Shown here piece after piece: positions 1 to 10,583 of a DNA stretch of 24,692 bases. Made by a program: the position numbers and the translations under genes. The stretch's first letter is position 1, and every line of letters starts with the position of its first letter. The DNA lies in NCBI GenBank assembly GCA_026770575.1, contig MU657177.1, positions 421,116 to 445,807 of the forward strand. Reading direction: 5' to 3'. The notes beneath the pieces were generated by a model. The model was not told the origin of the DNA and ran no database searches. It was given only the letters and a program-made list of their open reading frames with translations. Source of the stretch: Pelagophyceae sp. CCMP2097 (taxonomy: Eukaryota; Sar; Pelagophyceae).

Positions 1-662
1 AAGTTTGTTTACGGGCTCGATCCGCCGACCGTGAAGCCGCTTTCAAGAATAAAACGGTGTAAAACTTGACACCATTTCCGCGTAATTGCGGATTTACATG
101 GGCGTTTTAAGTTAGATGGGGCCCATAACTTACAAAATGGAGCCCATAGCCTAAATTTTGGGCCAAATCCGGCACCTCCACGGGACACTAGGTCGGACTC
201 TGGCGATGCCAAGGCCTACAGCCGGCCCCAATGAAGCGGCAGGGAGGCTGATCCCAGACGAAGACAATGGAGAACCACCTCAAACCAGCTTTTGGCGACG
301 CTGAAACCGAGATTGCGCGCGGGATACGCGAAAAACGGGAGGGATCGGCCTCTAGCCCGACACCTTGCGACGAGCCGGACATGTCCAGCCACTTAAAGTC
401 TTCTCAAACGTGCTGTGGAGGTGCCAAAATTCGCGGCATTTTCTTGTTGACCTCCCTTTTATTTCCCTTTTTTTCCTTGCATGATCTCTCCCCTATTACG
501 GATTTATTTTTGCTGAACCTCCCTATTACCGTGACGCCGTGCGAGTCGAGCTAGCGGGTCACCCCAGGCCTGCCAGTGAGATCAGTGAGTGGGAGGTGGG
601 ATCTCGAGCAAGCTCTTCTATCTGGATTGGATTTTCCCGAAGGAGTTCTCCCTTGACCGGCG
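1..662. other. Upstream intergenic region, no gene recognised
   Basis: No reading frame here resembles a protein family. The stretch is more AT-rich than the neighbouring genes. It has a pyrimidine-rich tract at about 440-520 and two close copies of GCCCATA (about 121-150), giving a mildly repetitive, partly palindromic segment. It presumably holds the promoter and 5' leader of the gene starting at 663. No TATA box is clear enough to annotate. Confidence 0.5.
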
Positions 663-2041
663 ATGCGCGCGGGCGCGCTGCTCGGCGGCGTGCTACTTGC
701 CGCGCTCGCGGCGGCGCAGAACCCGCAGCATGCCCAGCCGCCGCCGCGCAACGAGCCCTTCGACGCGTCGACGGCGCCGTGCGCCGAGGCGCGCAGCTGG
801 GTGGCGAGGGACCAGATGGGCTTTCCCATCTCCGCCGCAGCGCCCGTGGTCCTCGTCCACTACCACTTTTACGAGGACGACCAGACGCCTGCGTGGCAAG
901 TGATCAACAAGCGGACCAATCTCCTCTTCTTCCTCCGAGTCGCCGCGCGAAACGCGCCCCAAAACGTGAAAATCGTGCTCACCGTCGGCGGCACGGGCCT
1001 GCCGACGGTCGACGCGTTCTTCCGGTCCGTGGGGTACCCGCAGGACCTGCGTGAGCAGTGGGGGCGCGACCTGCTGCCGCCGGACGTCGTGCTGCGCGCC
1101 GCCGCCACCTCGCCGGCGGACCTCTGCCCGCGCGCCGCCGTCCTCCGCGAGTTTGTGCTCGGGGTGAGCCCGAGGCCCGACTACGTGCTCTTTCTCAACG
1201 ACGGCGTGCGCGGGCCCTTTGAGCCGGCTGTCGGCACTGTGGCACGGCACAGGAGCGACGCTGCCGCGAAGAAGCTGGGCCTGCCGACCTGGGCGGCGCG
1301 CTTCGTCTCGGCGCTGCGCGCGTCGCCCGAGGCGCGCGTAATAGGCGCCGTGGGCTCGTGCGAAATCGACGTACACGTCCAATCCTGGGCCATGATGATC
1401 GACGCCCGCCTCGCGCCCAGGTTCGCCGCGAGATACTTCGCCACGTGCCATATGGACAAGGCTAACGCTATCATCGTCGGCGAGATCGGATCCTGCGTCG
1501 AGACGCTCCGCACTTTCCAGCGTCCAGCCCGGCGAGAGGCGCCCGTATCTTTGAGGGGCCCGCGCCCGTGACGATGACTTTAGGCGCCAACCACACCATC
1601 TTGTCCATATGGCCCAAGCTCGAGCTGGCGGGCGCTTTGAGGGCTTGTGTCCTCCATTCGCCCGCGGCGGTGCCGAGGACGCGCGCGCTCTTGTCGCAGT
1701 GCGGCAACGTCTTCTCGGGCGCGCCCGGCCAGGGCCGGGCGCCGCCGCTGGGCGACGTCGTCTTCACGAAATTTGGCGGCGCCGTCTGGGAAATGCTGCC
1801 GCAAGGGTACAAGGATCGAGTAGTCGAGTATACGGAACGCGCCCTCCTCGGCAACTCCAGCGCCGAGCGAGACTCCAGCGCCTCGTTCGGCGGCCTCTCC
1901 CCGCGCCTCTTCGAGTACGCCCTCACGCGGCCGCCGCCGCCGCCGCCGCCACGGGCCCCGCCGGCCGTGAAAAAGAAGCCCCGCAAAGCAAAGACCCGCA
2001 AAGCAAAGCCGAAGCCTCCCCGAGCCCCAAAACATGGTTAA
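663..2041 (+). CDS. Secreted/lumenal glycosyltransferase-like protein (reading frame breaks near 1490-1570)
   Basis: The ATG at 663 opens with a signal peptide (MRAGALLGGVLLAALAAAQ) and a proline-rich linker. The body carries VLFLNDGVRGPF, the C-E-x-x-HVQSWAMMID stretch and DKANAIIVGEIG. Together these recall eukaryotic glycosyltransferase-like proteins with a 'FLNsSvRGPF ... HVQS ... GEIGLS' pattern. That frame stops at 1571. The conserved ending GDVVFTKFGGAVWE lies in another frame that runs to 2041, so an intron or a one-base shift is needed at about 1490-1570. I could not find a clean GT-AG pair there. The C-terminus is a proline run followed by a Lys-rich tail with two AKTRKAK-like units. 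Likely role: sugar transfer in the endomembrane system. The acceptor is unknown. The family call is by motif resemblance only. Confidence 0.55.
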
Positions 2042-3026
2042 CATCAGCAGCACCCGGACCAGCCTCTGTCGTACGCGGCGCCGGAAATCATCGTCGTGGC
2101 CACAATGCCGTACGTCGTAGTCCACGCAGCCTTGACCTCGGGCGTGAACGCGGTTATTCCAGGCTCCCGAAGGGAGCCGTAGTAGGAATTCCTAGTATTT
2201 TTTGCTTTAGGGCATGTCGCCGAAAAGAATCGCCTAAAAAATGTCGTCGAAATCGAATTCTGTTGTGGTCCGAATTCCGAATCTTCCACGTGGCGACCGC
2301 GACCGTGGCGCCCAACCTTTTCCGCCGCGCCCCAAACTTCCACGGTGTCGCTAAACACTTCATCAAATCTATCCAGTGTTGATTTCTAAATGCGAATGCT
2401 GCCCTCCGCGCGCGCGCCATGCATGGTTTAGTGGGCCATGCAGGCTGCAAGAATACTTAAAGGGGGCGCCAAGTTATGAGTAGCTGGGTGTAGAGAGAAA
2501 TGGTAATGTTAGCACCACTAAAGCGTCGCTCGGCTCGTTCTCGTCGTCGTCCATGGCCTCGGGCTCTGCGGGCTCGTCGTCTTCGTCGTCGTCGACTGGC
2601 CAAAATCCCACAGGGCTTCCGTATGGGATCCCACAGGCCCTGGCACAGGGCCGTATGGGGTCCAGCCTATCCAATATGGGCTGGTGGGATCCCATGTGGG
2701 ATCCCACGCGGTAGCTCAGGACGTGCGAGGCTCGGCCGTCGCGGGACGGACCTGAGAGGGCGGACCTGGAAGGGCGGCTACGCTCAGCCTGGCAGTGCTC
2801 TCGAGGGCGGCCTTGCGGGGCCGCAGCTGCGGGAGCGAGGATGCCTCGAGGGAGAAAGTCTTCTCAACGGCGGCACCGTCGTCCCCGCGGCGGCCTTCGG
2901 AGCATAAAGGATTGATTAGCAAGGGGTGGCTTACGCGACGCGTGTCGTGGACGATTAACAAGGGGTGTGATCAAGGTGCGCAGTGCGGTGTTTCCGCCTT
3001 GCGCCGCAGTGGCGGTGAGCGGGCGG
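2042..3026. other. Spacer between convergent genes
   Basis: This stretch holds the 3' ends of the glycosyltransferase-like gene (left) and the pyruvate carboxylase gene (right). I see no supported coding region. A short acidic frame on the minus strand near 2500-2600 has no recognisable homology. The segment 2618-2710 is a dispersed repeat, listed separately. Confidence 0.5.
2618..2710. repeat. Dispersed repeat copy A rich in TGGGATCCCA palindromes
   Basis: The 10-bp palindrome TGGGATCCCA occurs three times here. The core at 2653-2693 aligns with 17808-17842 (copy B) with a few substitutions and one short gap. The second copy lies 15 kb away in another intergenic region, so this looks like a small non-coding dispersed element (MITE-like). 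No transposase or clear target-site duplication is visible. Confidence 0.55.
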
Positions 3027-6000
3027 TCATACGGGCTCGATGTCCGCCAGCAAGTCGTCCCCTTCCACGGAATCGCCAGAGTTGACGAGCAGGCGCTTGA
3101 CACATCCGTCTTCGGGGGCGGTGATCGTCGACTCCATCTTCATGGCCGAGAGGACGAAGAGGACCTCCCCCTTCTTCACCACGTTGCCCTCCTTGACGCG
3201 GACGTCGACCACGACGCCCGGCATCGGCGCGCCGACGTGTTTCAAGCGGTCCGTCGCCTTTTCCCGGCGCGCAATCTTCTTGCCGCCGGAAGTGTCGCTG
3301 AACGCGGCCTCGTCGGTGACGCGGAAGTACCTAAGGGCGTTTGAGGACTCGTTTCCTCTTGGCGAAAGGCCCGCCCCCGCTTCCGAAACGGACGCCGCTC
3401 CTCGCCACGACTCGCCGTTGACGGAAAAGACGACTTGCCTCGACCCAGACGCGTCCGGGTCGGCCACTGAGGCAAGCCGCACGTAAAAGTCACGGCCGTG
3501 GCCGTCCGCGAGAACCCGTTCTTCACCGACGCGCATGGGCCGCAGAAAGACGTGCGTCGGGACCAACTCCAAATCGCCGTAGACGACTTTGTACTCTTGC
3601 CAGTCCGCGAAGACCTTAGGGTATAAAGCGAAAGAAAGGGCGTCGTGCGGGGACCGCAATTCAGCCAAGGGGAACCTCTGCTTGATATCCGCAAAAGCCT
3701 TTTCCAGGTCGTAATGCGGCAGGAGCGCTCCCGGCCGGCCCTCCATGGGCTCGAGTGAACGCTGCGCCAGGACGGCGGTCCTTAAAGGCTCCGGGAAGCC
3801 GCCGGGGGGCACGCCTAACTTGCCCTGCAGATACTCGACGACGGAATCGGGGTACTTTGCAGTGTTGGTGGCTAAAACGGCGTGCTCGGGTGAGGAAATC
3901 GCGTTTGCGACGAAGAACTGCGCCAAGTCACCGACGACTTTGGAAGAAGGTGTGACTTTCGGAATGTCCCCGAGAACCTTGTTCGCCATGGCGTACGCCT
4001 TTTTCACTTCCCCGAAGCGGCCGTCCAAACCGAGCTGCTTGGATTGGAATAGCAGGTTCGTGTACTGTCCTCCGGGAATCTCGTGCAGCAGCACGTCTGA
4101 AGATGTGGCCAGCTGGCCACTTTCAAAAGGCGCGTACAGGCCCGTCCGCACGTCGTCCCAGTACCTCGAAATCTCCGCCAAGGCAGCCGCGTCCAAACCC
4201 GTGTCCAGCTCCGTGCCCTTTACGGCCGCCACGATCGCCCCTAAAGACGGCTGCGACGTCAGCCCGGCCATGGAATCTATCGCCGCGTCGACGACGTCCG
4301 CCCCGGCCGCCGCCGCCGCGAGCATGGAAGCGACGCCGGCGCCGGCGCTGTCGTGCGTGTGCACGTGGATCGGCACGTCTGGGAACTTGTGGCGCAAAGC
4401 CGAGACGAGTAAAGTCGCCGCCTTCGGGGTCAACAGACCAGCCATGTCCTTGATGGCCAGGCCGTGGGCGCCGTAGTCGACGAAGATCTGCGCGAGTTTT
4501 AAATAATAGTCCAAAGAATATTTATTCTCCGGCGACAAATTGCACACGTCGCCGGTATAGGCCAAAGCCGCCTCCACGAAGCCGCCCGCCGCCGCGCCGG
4601 CTTCGATGCCGAGCTTGACGTTTTCCGGGTAATTTAAAGAGTCGAAGACTCTAAAAATGTCGATGCCACTCTTGACCGCCTGTTCGCAAAAGGCAAAGAC
4701 CACATTGTCCGCGTACGAAGTGTACCCGACGGCGTTGGCGCCGCGCAGGAGCATCTGGAAGGGCACGTCCGGCGCCAGAGCGCGTAATGTTTCTAGACGG
4801 CGCCACGGGCACTCGTGCAAAAACCGCATGCAGACCTACGTCGGCGGTTCCGCCTCTCCGACGATACGGCTCCTCTTCGACCTGGTCGCCGGGACGCGGT
4901 TTGGTACGTCGAACGTCGCGCCTCCCCACATTTCGACGGAAAAGGCGGCGTTGCCGAGCGTCTGCTCCGTCGCCACCGCAGAGGCGGCAATGTCAGTCGT
5001 GCGGACGCGCGTGGCCAGGAGCGACTGGTGCGCGTCCCGCCAAGTCGTGTCCGTCACCTACAGCGTCGGTCAAGACTCGGCCTCGAAGAAAAGGCTGCCT
5101 CGACGGGACCGGCTGCCTCGACGGGGACGTCGACGCACGAGCAGCGTCTTGTGGTCTCGGACGGCCTTTGCAAAGGCCTTTGGCCCTTGCGTCTTGAGGA
5201 TGGCGCGCCACGTCGACGGCGTCGCCGTAAAGTCGCCCGGCAAGACGGGCGGAGGTACGGCCTTGTCGCGGACCAAATGAACCTTGGTCTCGTCCAGACC
5301 CAGCTCGGCGGCATGGCCGTTGACGGCCACGTTGGCGAGGAAGCGCAGGTTGCGCTCGATGCGGAAGACCTATTCGAATCCTTTGAGCGGGGACCTTAAA
5401 TGTCGCAAGGGTCTCTTCAAAGTTGGAGATAAAGAAACGCGCCTTGTGTTGCGAACTTTGGTGGTGGGCCACGGCCCATGCCGAGTCGGCGACGCGGAGG
5501 AGCTGCGGGTTCTGCTCGATGAACGAAGTCGTGATCTTGCCCGCGATGAAGTCCGGGTGCTCCAGCACATTCAGCAAGAACGGAATGTTCGTTTTCACCC
5601 CTCGGACGCGCATCTCCAGCAGCGCGCGGCGCATCCTGGAGACGGCGCCCTGCCAGGTGGACGCGCGGGCCGTGTATTTTACGAGGAGGCTGTCGAAAAA
5701 CGGCGTGACCGTCATCCCGCTGTACCCGATGCCGTCAATACCTAATCAAAGCCATTCGAGTGGCCATTCGGCGGGCAACGGGGAGCAAGGGAGGACGGGG
5801 AGTTCGCCGCGCTCCGCGAGCGGCGACTCACGGATGCCGAAGCCCTGGGCGTGTCTGTACACGGCCAAGACTCCCGTGTCCGGTGCAAAGTCCCTCTCCG
5901 GGTTCTCCGTCGTGATCCGGCATTGCACCGCGACGCCCCGCGTGCGGATCTTGTCCTGCGTGAGTCCCAGCTCGTTCAAGGTGGCCCCTCCGGCGATTTT

Positions 6001-7307
6001 GAACTGCGTCTGGACGAGATCAATAGAGGTCACTTCTTCAGTCACGGTGTGCTCCACTTGGATGCGCGGGTTCACCTCTATGAAATAATGCCGGCCCTCT
6101 TCGTCCACGAGGAACTCGACGGTGCCGGCGTTTTTGTACTTTGCTAACTTTGCGAGCTTGACCGCGTCTCGCTGCACCGCCAGCCGCGTCTCTGGAGCCA
6201 GATTCCAGGCAGGCGCGATCTCGATCACCTTTTGGTGCCGTCTTTGCACAGAACAGTCCCGCTCCCACAAGTGCACCACGTCGACGCCGTCGCCCACGAC
6301 TTGGACTTCGATGTGACGGGGGTTCGACACGTACCGCTCGATGAAGCACGACCCGTCTCCAAAAGAAGCTTTCGCTTCAGAGGAAGCAGACTCGAACGCG
6401 GCGCGGACGTCTTCGAGCTTGCGCACGACTCGCATACCCTTGCCACCGCCGCCCATGGACGCTTTCACGATCAACGGTAAACCGTGCTCCTCCGCGAACT
6501 TCACCGCCTCGTCCGCAGACGCCACGGGGCCGTCCGTGCCCGGGACGACGGAGACGCCGGCCTCGATGGCGAGCTTGCGGGCGCACGTCTTATCCGAAAA
6601 GGCGAGGAGGTTCTCCACCGTCGGGCCAACAAACGTGATACCGTTCTCGAGGCACGCCTTTGCGAGATCAGGAGACTCGGAGAGGAAGCCGTAGCCCGGG
6701 TGGATGGCGTCGACGCCCTCCCGCTTGGCGATTGCGATGATGGCGGGGATGTCCAGATAAGCCTTGACGGGCGTGGCCTTTGGAGGCAGCAAAAAAGACT
6801 GGTCCGCGGGCCAGCGGTGCGCAGAGAAGCGGTCCTCGTAAGCGTAGATGCCCACGGAAGCCATGTTCATCTCCGTCGCCGCGCGCCTAGACCGACGGCG
6901 TCTGTACGTGGGACGCGCGCGGTTTCTGTAACAAGACGCCGGTGCCTCGCATGATTCGCACGGCGATCTCGGCACGGTTGGCGGCCATGACTTTGCGGAA
7001 TGGCGGCTTCGTCGGCTCGCAGGCGAGGAGCTCGCCGTCGAGGGAAGAGAGGAGGCAGGCCTCATCGTCCTCGTCCTCGAAGGTGACCTCCACATCGACT
7101 TCGGAAGTGGAGACCTTGGCCTATACAAGTCGCCTTCGCCAAGGGGCTCTAGAGACCCCGGCGGCGCAGACCGCGGGCTCGCCCCCGGGGGGGTTAGTTC
7201 TCCAACGCCGCAGAATTTACCGAAACTTGGCGCGCGTGGCGCGATCGCGGCTGCGGCTGGAGCGCCGCAACGCCGGCGAGGCAGGCGACGACGCCGTGGA
7301 AGCGCAT
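3027..7307 (-). CDS. PYC: Pyruvate carboxylase, organelle-targeted, 7 exons
   Basis: This biotin enzyme makes oxaloacetate from pyruvate, bicarbonate and ATP. Exons: 7307-7221, 7120-6933, 6886-5832, 5741-5494, 5369-5139, 5057-4908, 4835-3027. They join in frame to 1255 residues, against about 1180 for the family. Introns are 100, 46, 90, 124, 81 and 72 nt. The biotin carboxylase domain starts near residue 71 ([14 protein letters not shown]), with the ATP-grasp loop [11 protein letters not shown] at 233-243 and [13 protein letters not shown]. The carboxyltransferase domain starts near 604 ([15 protein letters not shown]), with the carbamylated lysine in IKDMAG (K782) and metal ligands HVHTH (810-814). 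The C-terminal carrier domain has AMKM (biotin lysine K1219). All key residues are present. The first exon encodes a hydrophobic leader plus basic residues ([18 protein letters not shown]), so plastid or mitochondrial import is likely. The intron 5370-5493 boundary is the least certain, because a 25-nt alternative exists. Confidence 0.95.
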
Positions 7308-8056
7308 GGCGATGGTCCCCCGCGGTCGGAGGACGTACTTTGAGGGCGGGATGGGCGCTTCTGAGACCGAGTTTGTCCGTGTCGGCAGAATTACGCAATT
7401 GCAGCACGCTCGAGCACGCCCAATCAACGCACGTCGGAACGTCGGAGCGTCCGGGTTTTCTTATCAGAAATCGCCGACTGAGAGGCCGTTTGCGGGCGCC
7501 GCGACTCGAGACCGAGCTGCACCCGACGTCCTCGGCACTGCCGAGGGTCTAGATTCGATGAAATGGGCGCAGTCTCGTGGGGAATCGAAAATGCCCAACC
7601 GGCATCGAGCGTCAGAGGAGGAGGCCAGGGACGCACCACCGCCGTTGTCCTGGACAACGACTATGGCGTATCCCGAGGGCATAAAGACGATTTGAGTTTT
7701 TTTGAACAAGGACCCTTTTTACAGCGAGGACCCTTCTCGACTCTAATGTCAAGCCTTGGACTGGTGAGATGAGGAGTGCCGCAAACCGGCCATGCATCGC
7801 GAGAGCGTCGTGCCGCTTCAGACTCGGAGGCGAGCGTGGCGGCCGCAGACGTCGAGCGCGCCGCGCGCCACCGCGCGACGCGTCGTCGCGACAGTCCTCG
7901 GCCCTTATCGGCGGCGGCGCGGTCCGGGAGGCGTGCCAGCGCCGCGAGGCCGGACGAGGAGGCGGGCGGACGCGCGTTTCGGCACTCGTCGCAAGGCACC
8001 CGGCCTCTCCCCGTTGAGGGCGGCGTGGCCCACCGGCGGCCACGTCCAGGCAATTC
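7308..8056. promoter_or_regulatory. Spacer: PYC upstream region and DTD2 3' flank
   Basis: No protein-coding signal is recognised on either strand. The half next to 7308 should contain the PYC promoter. A CCAAT motif (CCCAATCA, about 7419-7426) lies a little over 100 bp upstream of the PYC start codon, on the strand opposite to the gene. A direct repeat AGGACCCTT occurs near 7709 and 7728. The function of either motif is unproven. Confidence 0.35.
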
Positions 8057-9313
8057 CTACTTTACAAGATACTTCCAGCCTCGTTCTTCGGCAAAGGCGA
8101 CGATTCGGGCGCGTTTGTCCGCTTGGAAGCCCTTTTTATCGACCCTGAGCAACGGTTCGCGGCCGTAAGCCAGCGCCGTCGAGCCTACCGGACACGCTGC
8201 AGTGGCGGGACGCGGCGGTGGAAGGACGCGGCGGCGGACTGCGCGCGGCCTCGAGCGTCTTCTGCCAGTCGTCTTTTTCAAAGTCGAAAATGTACCCTGC
8301 CAGCATGTGGCCTACAATGTACGCTCGCTGGTCCTCGAGGCGTCCCTCGGGGCGGGCGGCGCACCGACGAAGGCAGATTCGTCTGCCCTTAAAGCGTCCG
8401 AAAGCTTGGCCTGATAGTGCCCACCCCCGGCGCCGAAGACGACGGTCGCCGCCGCGCGGGCGTCCGGCGAGAGCGACGCCCAGCACATTTCCGATGGCGA
8501 GCCAGGCTTTCCACCGCGCTCCGAAAGGCCGAGCCTACGAGCACGGTCCCTCGCGCGCTTTGAAGGCCCTCGCGCGCCTCGTTTGAGAGAGGGTACTTAC
8601 AATTCGACGAGCGCGTCGACCCACAAATCGGCGGGTTCGGAAAGATCCCATTCTGCCTCCGTCGATCCGATCTCGACGAACATGCACGGCGTTTTAAGCA
8701 GAGGGCCGTGGTGCGAGGCCTCGAGGCTGGCGTCAAAGTGGGATAAAGCGGAAGCCTTGACGACTTTGTGCAAAAGGCGGTACGTCGGCGCCAGGAGAGG
8801 CGACGGCGGCGGGTACTTGCCCGACCTAAAAAGCGGGATGCCCGTCGTTGGGTGCAAGCACGGTGAGACGATTTTCAGAAGCGGGTCTCAGGTGGCCAAA
8901 GACGCTGTATGAGACTCGCCGCCCGATTTGGCTTCTGTGCCTTCCGGCACGCCGATGGCGTGGCAGCAGAGCGCCGGCGTGCCCGACTTTGAAGCATGGC
9001 GGGAAAGGAAAAGCACGTCTCTTGGGAGCGGCTGCGTTGCGGCGTCGGAAAACGTTTGATCGACGTGATCAAGCTCGTGCATGTGCTTCTCCTCTGCGTG
9101 GTAGCTCCAGACGTCGCCGCAGCGGTGGATGGAAACGCCGTCGCCTTGGAGCACCGGCTCAAAGGCGCAGCGCCTTTGAAGCGCGTTGTAGAGGTTCAAA
9201 GAGGCCGGGTCTCTCGCCGTCGACACTACAAGAGTACTCATCGCGGCGCCGCCGCCGGCGCAGAGCGCCAGCAGCCACCGCCCGCGCGCAGACGGCGCGC
9301 TAAGGCGGAGCAT
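8057..9313 (-). CDS. DTD2: D-aminoacyl-tRNA deacylase, archaeal/plant DTD2 (GEK1) type
   Basis: The enzyme removes D-amino acids, and in plants small-aldehyde adducts, from charged tRNA as proofreading. Exons: 9313-8916, 8825-8601, 8534-8365, 8311-8240, 8184-8057. Introns are 90, 66, 53 and 55 nt, and the joined frame gives 330 residues (family about 270-320). Hallmarks in order are MSTLVVSTARDPASLN, DVLFLSRHASKSGTPAL, the signature LEASHHGPLL followed by MFVEIGSTEAEW, then VVFGAGGGHYQAKLSDAL, FVGHMLAGY and a C-terminal VDKKGF. The GGGHY and HHGP motifs, which mark the active site of the family, are intact. The 24 residues before the second Met (codon at 9241-9239) are Arg/Ala-rich and could be a targeting extension, so both cytosolic and organellar forms are possible. 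The gene shares a 215-bp divergent promoter with the zinc-ribbon gene. Confidence 0.9.
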
Positions 9314-9528
9314 CGGGCACCTTGGCCGCGTCAGGCACGTCCGCGCGAAAGTCGTCGCCGAAGATTAGCGATCGGAAGTGCGAGCGCCTGAGCCTTCCCG
9401 TAGTAGGCTGCGGCGGCGCGACGAGGGCCTCAGCGGCAAGCGGTCGGAGCTCTGTTCGGGAGTTTGAGAGCGCTCCGACATCGAAAGAGGGGGGCCCCGC
9501 ACGTTGTGCGGCGACCCTCTCCGGGGGC
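9314..9528. promoter_or_regulatory. Divergent promoter region between DTD2 and the zinc-ribbon gene
   Basis: These 215 bp separate two outward-facing start codons (9313 minus, 9529 plus), so they must hold both 5' leaders and promoters. I see no TATA box. If the downstream gene instead starts at an upstream alternative codon, the shared region would be shorter. Confidence 0.45.
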
Positions 9529-10292
9529 ATGGCCTCTTCGCTGGACACGTTTTTGGGCGACGCCTGCTCGACGGCGGGGTGCTCCTCCGACGCGTGCTTC
9601 GTCGACTCGCAGCGGCGCGAGCACAAGGCGTGCTTGGTGCACTTTTATGCGTCTCAAAGCATGAGGTGGCGCGTCACGTCCGCCGACGCCGTCGCGGACC
9701 AGCGCGGCCTGATGGACCTGCTCTGGGCCGAGGCCTTTGCGGAATGCGCCGTGGAGCTCGGCACGGCGGCGGCGGCGCAGCTGATAGCCGTCGAGCGGTC
9801 CGACGACCCTTTGGCCACGCTCCTCGGCGAGTCGGACGCGCGCGCGGCGGCGACGCGCGAAATCGAGGCTGAAAAGCGGCCCCGGGCCCGGAAGCCGCCG
9901 TCGCGCGGCGACGTCCAGCGCAAGAAGCCCGAGTTGATGAGGTTTGACAAAACCGCAGACGCTTTGGGCCTGACGAAGAGCAAAAAAACAGTCCCCACCC
10001 TCGCCTGGGCCACGAGCCGCGACGCGCCCGACTTCCCACCGGCGGACGCGCACATCGGGTTCGTGCGCGGGCCGCCCTGCGGCAACTGCGCCAGCGCGGA
10101 GACGTCCTTGGTCGCCATCGGCGGGGGCAACGTCCACGTGAGCCGTCCGCCGCGCTGTTTCGTGCGTCCAAAAGGCCCTCACTGCCGTCGTGCTAGGCGG
10201 GCAAGGTCGAGACGTGGGGCAGCAAGGACGCGCCCGACTCGCTCTACCGGCTCACGTGCCTCGCCTGCCAGCACACCACGACGCTCGATTAG
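9529..10292 (+). CDS. Uncharacterised protein with C-terminal TFIIS-like zinc ribbon
   Basis: Two exons, 9529-10137 and 10197-10292, join in phase across a 59-nt intron with a GTGAGC donor. The product is 234 residues. The N-terminus has a Cys/His-rich patch (CSTAGCSSDACF, then HKACLVHF). The middle is helical and basic, with KRPRARKPPSRGD. The C-terminus is a zinc ribbon, CGNC...CLAC, with 37 residues between the two CxxC pairs. It contains the phrase ETWGSKDAPDSLYRLTC, which recalls the TFIIS-type domain in which an acidic hairpin precedes the second CxxC. The catalytic Asp-Glu dipeptide of true TFIIS is not present (Lys-Asp instead). A nucleic-acid or RNA-polymerase-associated role is plausible but not shown. 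The second exon is supported by the completed zinc site and by the in-frame stop. Confidence 0.7.
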
Positions 10293-10583
10293 CCTCGTAA
10301 ATGACAAACCCTCGTGCACTTCTTGGAAGGTGGTCAATTCCAACTTGAAGGACGGCTCCCCTCGGGCTGGCAGAGATGGACGTCGCATCTGCCTTGGGAG
10401 GCGCTCGTGGGTGTCGCGCGGGCCCGCGGCCGTCGAGCGCGTCGACGACTGTAGACCTTTAAAAGTTCTGGCAGGGCGCTCGAGCCCCGAGGCGGCGCCG
10501 CGGGGACCGGGCGTCGGGGCGCAACCGGCCGGTCGGGTGGACGCATCCCGGCTCGGCCGACGAGTGGCGGCGTTGCAGAGTCG

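Noticed and set aside
1471..2001. 176-codon minus frame over the glycosyltransferase-like gene
   Set aside because: It is antisense to the FTKFGGAVWE-containing frame, is Gly/Arg low-complexity, and has no domain.
5370..5394. 25-nt intron alternative in pyruvate carboxylase
   Set aside because: It would keep a 33-residue insert absent from the family and imply an intron shorter than any other here. A 124-nt intron from 5493 removes the insert in the same phase.
7612..8053. Minus-strand open frames between PYC and DTD2
   Set aside because: Two overlapping frames are both Arg/Pro-rich with no motif. A plus-strand frame of equal quality overlaps them, so none is supported.
9322..9528. 69-codon upstream extension of the zinc-ribbon protein
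   Set aside because: It has no ATG at its start and would use nearly all of the divergent promoter. The ATG at 9529 begins the sensible protein.
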